This document shows, in pieces, positions 63,067 through 64,000 of a DNA stretch of 64,000 nucleotides (positions within the stretch are counted from its first letter, which is position 1; every line of letters starts with the position of its first letter). Source of the DNA: Halanaerobium saccharolyticum (GTDB lineage: Bacteria; Bacillota; Halanaerobiia; Halanaerobiales; Halanaerobiaceae); contig NZ_SNWX01000010.1 of NCBI RefSeq assembly GCF_004362045.1, positions 31,515 to 95,514 of the forward strand, in the 5' to 3' direction. Both the position numbers and the translations under genes were made by a program. Under the pieces are notes generated by a model. It did not search any database. It was given only the letters and a program-made list of their open reading frames with translations, and was not told the DNA's origin.

Positions 63067-63741
63067 TTATTTTTGATGACAGCAGATTGCATTTTCTAAA
63101 ATTGTTCGAATTTGGCTGCTGATAATTTCTAATGCCTGCTCACTGCTGTATTCAATTCTCTCATTAACCATTAAGGTTAACATACCGTGATAAATATAGG
63201 TAATCATATTATCCATCTGCCGAGCTTTCTTTTCCTGAAGAAAATTATTTTCGATTAAGGGTCTGGAAGCAATAGCAGCACGGTGAGATAGATCAGGATC
63301 TAAGAGCATAGGCAATAAATCAGTAGGTGGGGTGCCTAATTTTTCCGGAAAGAGCTCGAAATATTTTTTCATTAAAATTTCGGGATGTTCTCCAATATTA
63401 TCTGAAAAAATTGCATAATAAATTTGGGGATTTTCGAAAGAATATTTACAGAAGCACTCCCACATTTTTATAAATTTCTCTATTTCATCTTCAGCATCTG
63501 CTATGTAATCCGGCATTGCCTGACTGTATTCACCCAGAAAATCAAGTGAGGCAAAAAATATCAGCTGGTTGCAGTTATCAAAATAGTTATAGATTGTAGC
63601 ACTATTATAACCGGCTTTTTTAGCAACTCCGCGGATTGTTACTTTTTCAATGCCCTTTTCTTCAATTAAATCGCGAGCTGCTTCAATAAATATTTTGAGT
63701 ATTCGTTTTTTCTTAATGTCTTTATTATCAAAGTCAATCAT
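63067..63741 (-). CDS. TetR/AcrR-family regulator, probable repressor of the grd and corrinoid genes
   Basis: A 224-residue regulator. The N-terminal helix-turn-helix domain (about 8-60) contains FIEAARDLIEEKGIEKVTIRGV and ends with SATIYNYFDN. The C-terminal domain is ligand-type with several Cys and aromatic residues. I chose the ATG at 63741, which follows AAAGGATG; the longer open frame upstream is not protein-like. The palindrome AATCATGATT overlaps its own start codon (63736-63745) and recurs in the grdA promoter and at 37435. The effector may be betaine, a methylated compound or a selenium signal; this is unknown. Confidence 0.85.
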   Translation of the reverse strand: MIDFDNKDIKKKRILKIFIEAARDLIEEKGIEKVTIRGVAKKAGYNSATIYNYFDNCNQLIFFASLDFLGEYSQAMPDYIADAEDEIEKFIKMWECFCKYSFENPQIYYAIFSDNIGEHPEILMKKYFELFPEKLGTPPTDLLPMLLDPDLSHRAAIASRPLIENNFLQEKKARQMDNMITYIYHGMLTLMVNERIEYSSEQALEIISSQIRTILENAICCHQK

Positions 63742-63745
63742 GATT
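63736..63745. promoter_or_regulatory. AATCATGATT palindrome over the TetR start codon
   Basis: Identical to the grdA-promoter copies, with the shared extension GTCAATCATGATT toward the 58061 copy (opposite strand). Binding here would allow autorepression. Confidence 0.6.
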
Positions 63746-64000
63746 ATTACACATCCTTTAAAAATTTTAAAAGCTAAGTTATCTGTATTTATTAAGGATA
63801 CAACAGCTTTAAAAAAAATGCAAGAATGCAGTACCATATATTTTTCAACAAAGATATTTCTAAATATAAGTTATAAACCCAAATATTTTTAAAATGTAAA
63901 TTTACGATAACGTCAAATAAAATATGATAGTTACCATAAAATGTAAGTAAATAGTAATAGATCACCACTAATTTTAATTATAATAAAAATATTCAAAATG

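Overview
The window looks like the chromosome of an anaerobic, low-GC, diderm Firmicute of the Halanaerobiales type (Halanaerobium or a close relative). This is an inference from gene content, not from a marker gene. The supporting signs are strongly AT-rich DNA with AGGAGG ribosome sites, Stickland-type glycine/betaine reductase selenoproteins beside a BCCT betaine transporter, and outer-membrane machinery (a LolA-like protein, a beta-barrel protein and an RND/MMPL exporter) in an otherwise clostridial gene set. No rRNA, tRNA or CRISPR array was seen.

Layout. 1-6.4 kb: three secreted hydrolase-type proteins (Sde182-like nucleoside-hydrolase fold, alpha/beta-hydrolase esterase, multidomain GH3 glycosidase). 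6.6-9.1 kb: a decayed Rpn nuclease gene, an aldo/keto reductase and deoC. 9.2-17.2 kb: a compact histidine operon, hisZGDCBHAF-IE, behind a consensus promoter and ending at a hairpin. 17.3-30.1 kb: mixed single genes (pRiA4b ORF-3-like protein, a diguanylate cyclase, TrmO, an anaerobic sulfatase-maturase, a 30-residue membrane peptide, LarE, an epimerase, an AAA-ATPase/nuclease, an unknown protein, a secreted sugar dehydrogenase) and a deletion-fused pair of cyclic-di-GMP genes. 30.2-35.1 kb: a TetR-controlled envelope export operon. 35.2-57.9 kb: a selenium and corrinoid/methyl-transfer island. 58-63.7 kb: grdA, grdI-like and grdH-like genes, a BCCT transporter and a TetR regulator.

The most interesting part is 35-64 kb. 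A LysR regulator and a class V aminotransferase of the selenium-metabolism type converge on each other. Next comes a long same-strand array: an ECF S component, a TudS-related protein, a C-GCAxxG-C-C protein, a TehA-like channel, four UroD-family methyltransferase-like proteins, MetNIQ, DUF169, a corrinoid protein, a RACo-like activator, a CobW GTPase, an ArsP_2-like permease, a double-cubane reductase with its ATPase activator, DUF3343, YedF and a selenocysteine-containing SelD. An IS1182-type element with perfect 34-bp ends and a 6-bp target duplication now separates this array from its apparent original promoter.

Two observations stand out. The 10-bp palindrome AATCATGATT occurs four times: twice in the grdA promoter, once over the start codon of the TetR gene beside the betaine-reductase genes, and once just downstream of the promoter cut off by the IS. 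This suggests one TetR regulon joining betaine reduction to the selenium/corrinoid island. In addition, the gap before the double-cubane reductase gene encodes a 35-residue TusA/SirA-like reading frame with an in-frame TGA where the active cysteine should be (a C-x-x-U-P motif), a candidate mini-selenoprotein or selenoprotein relic.
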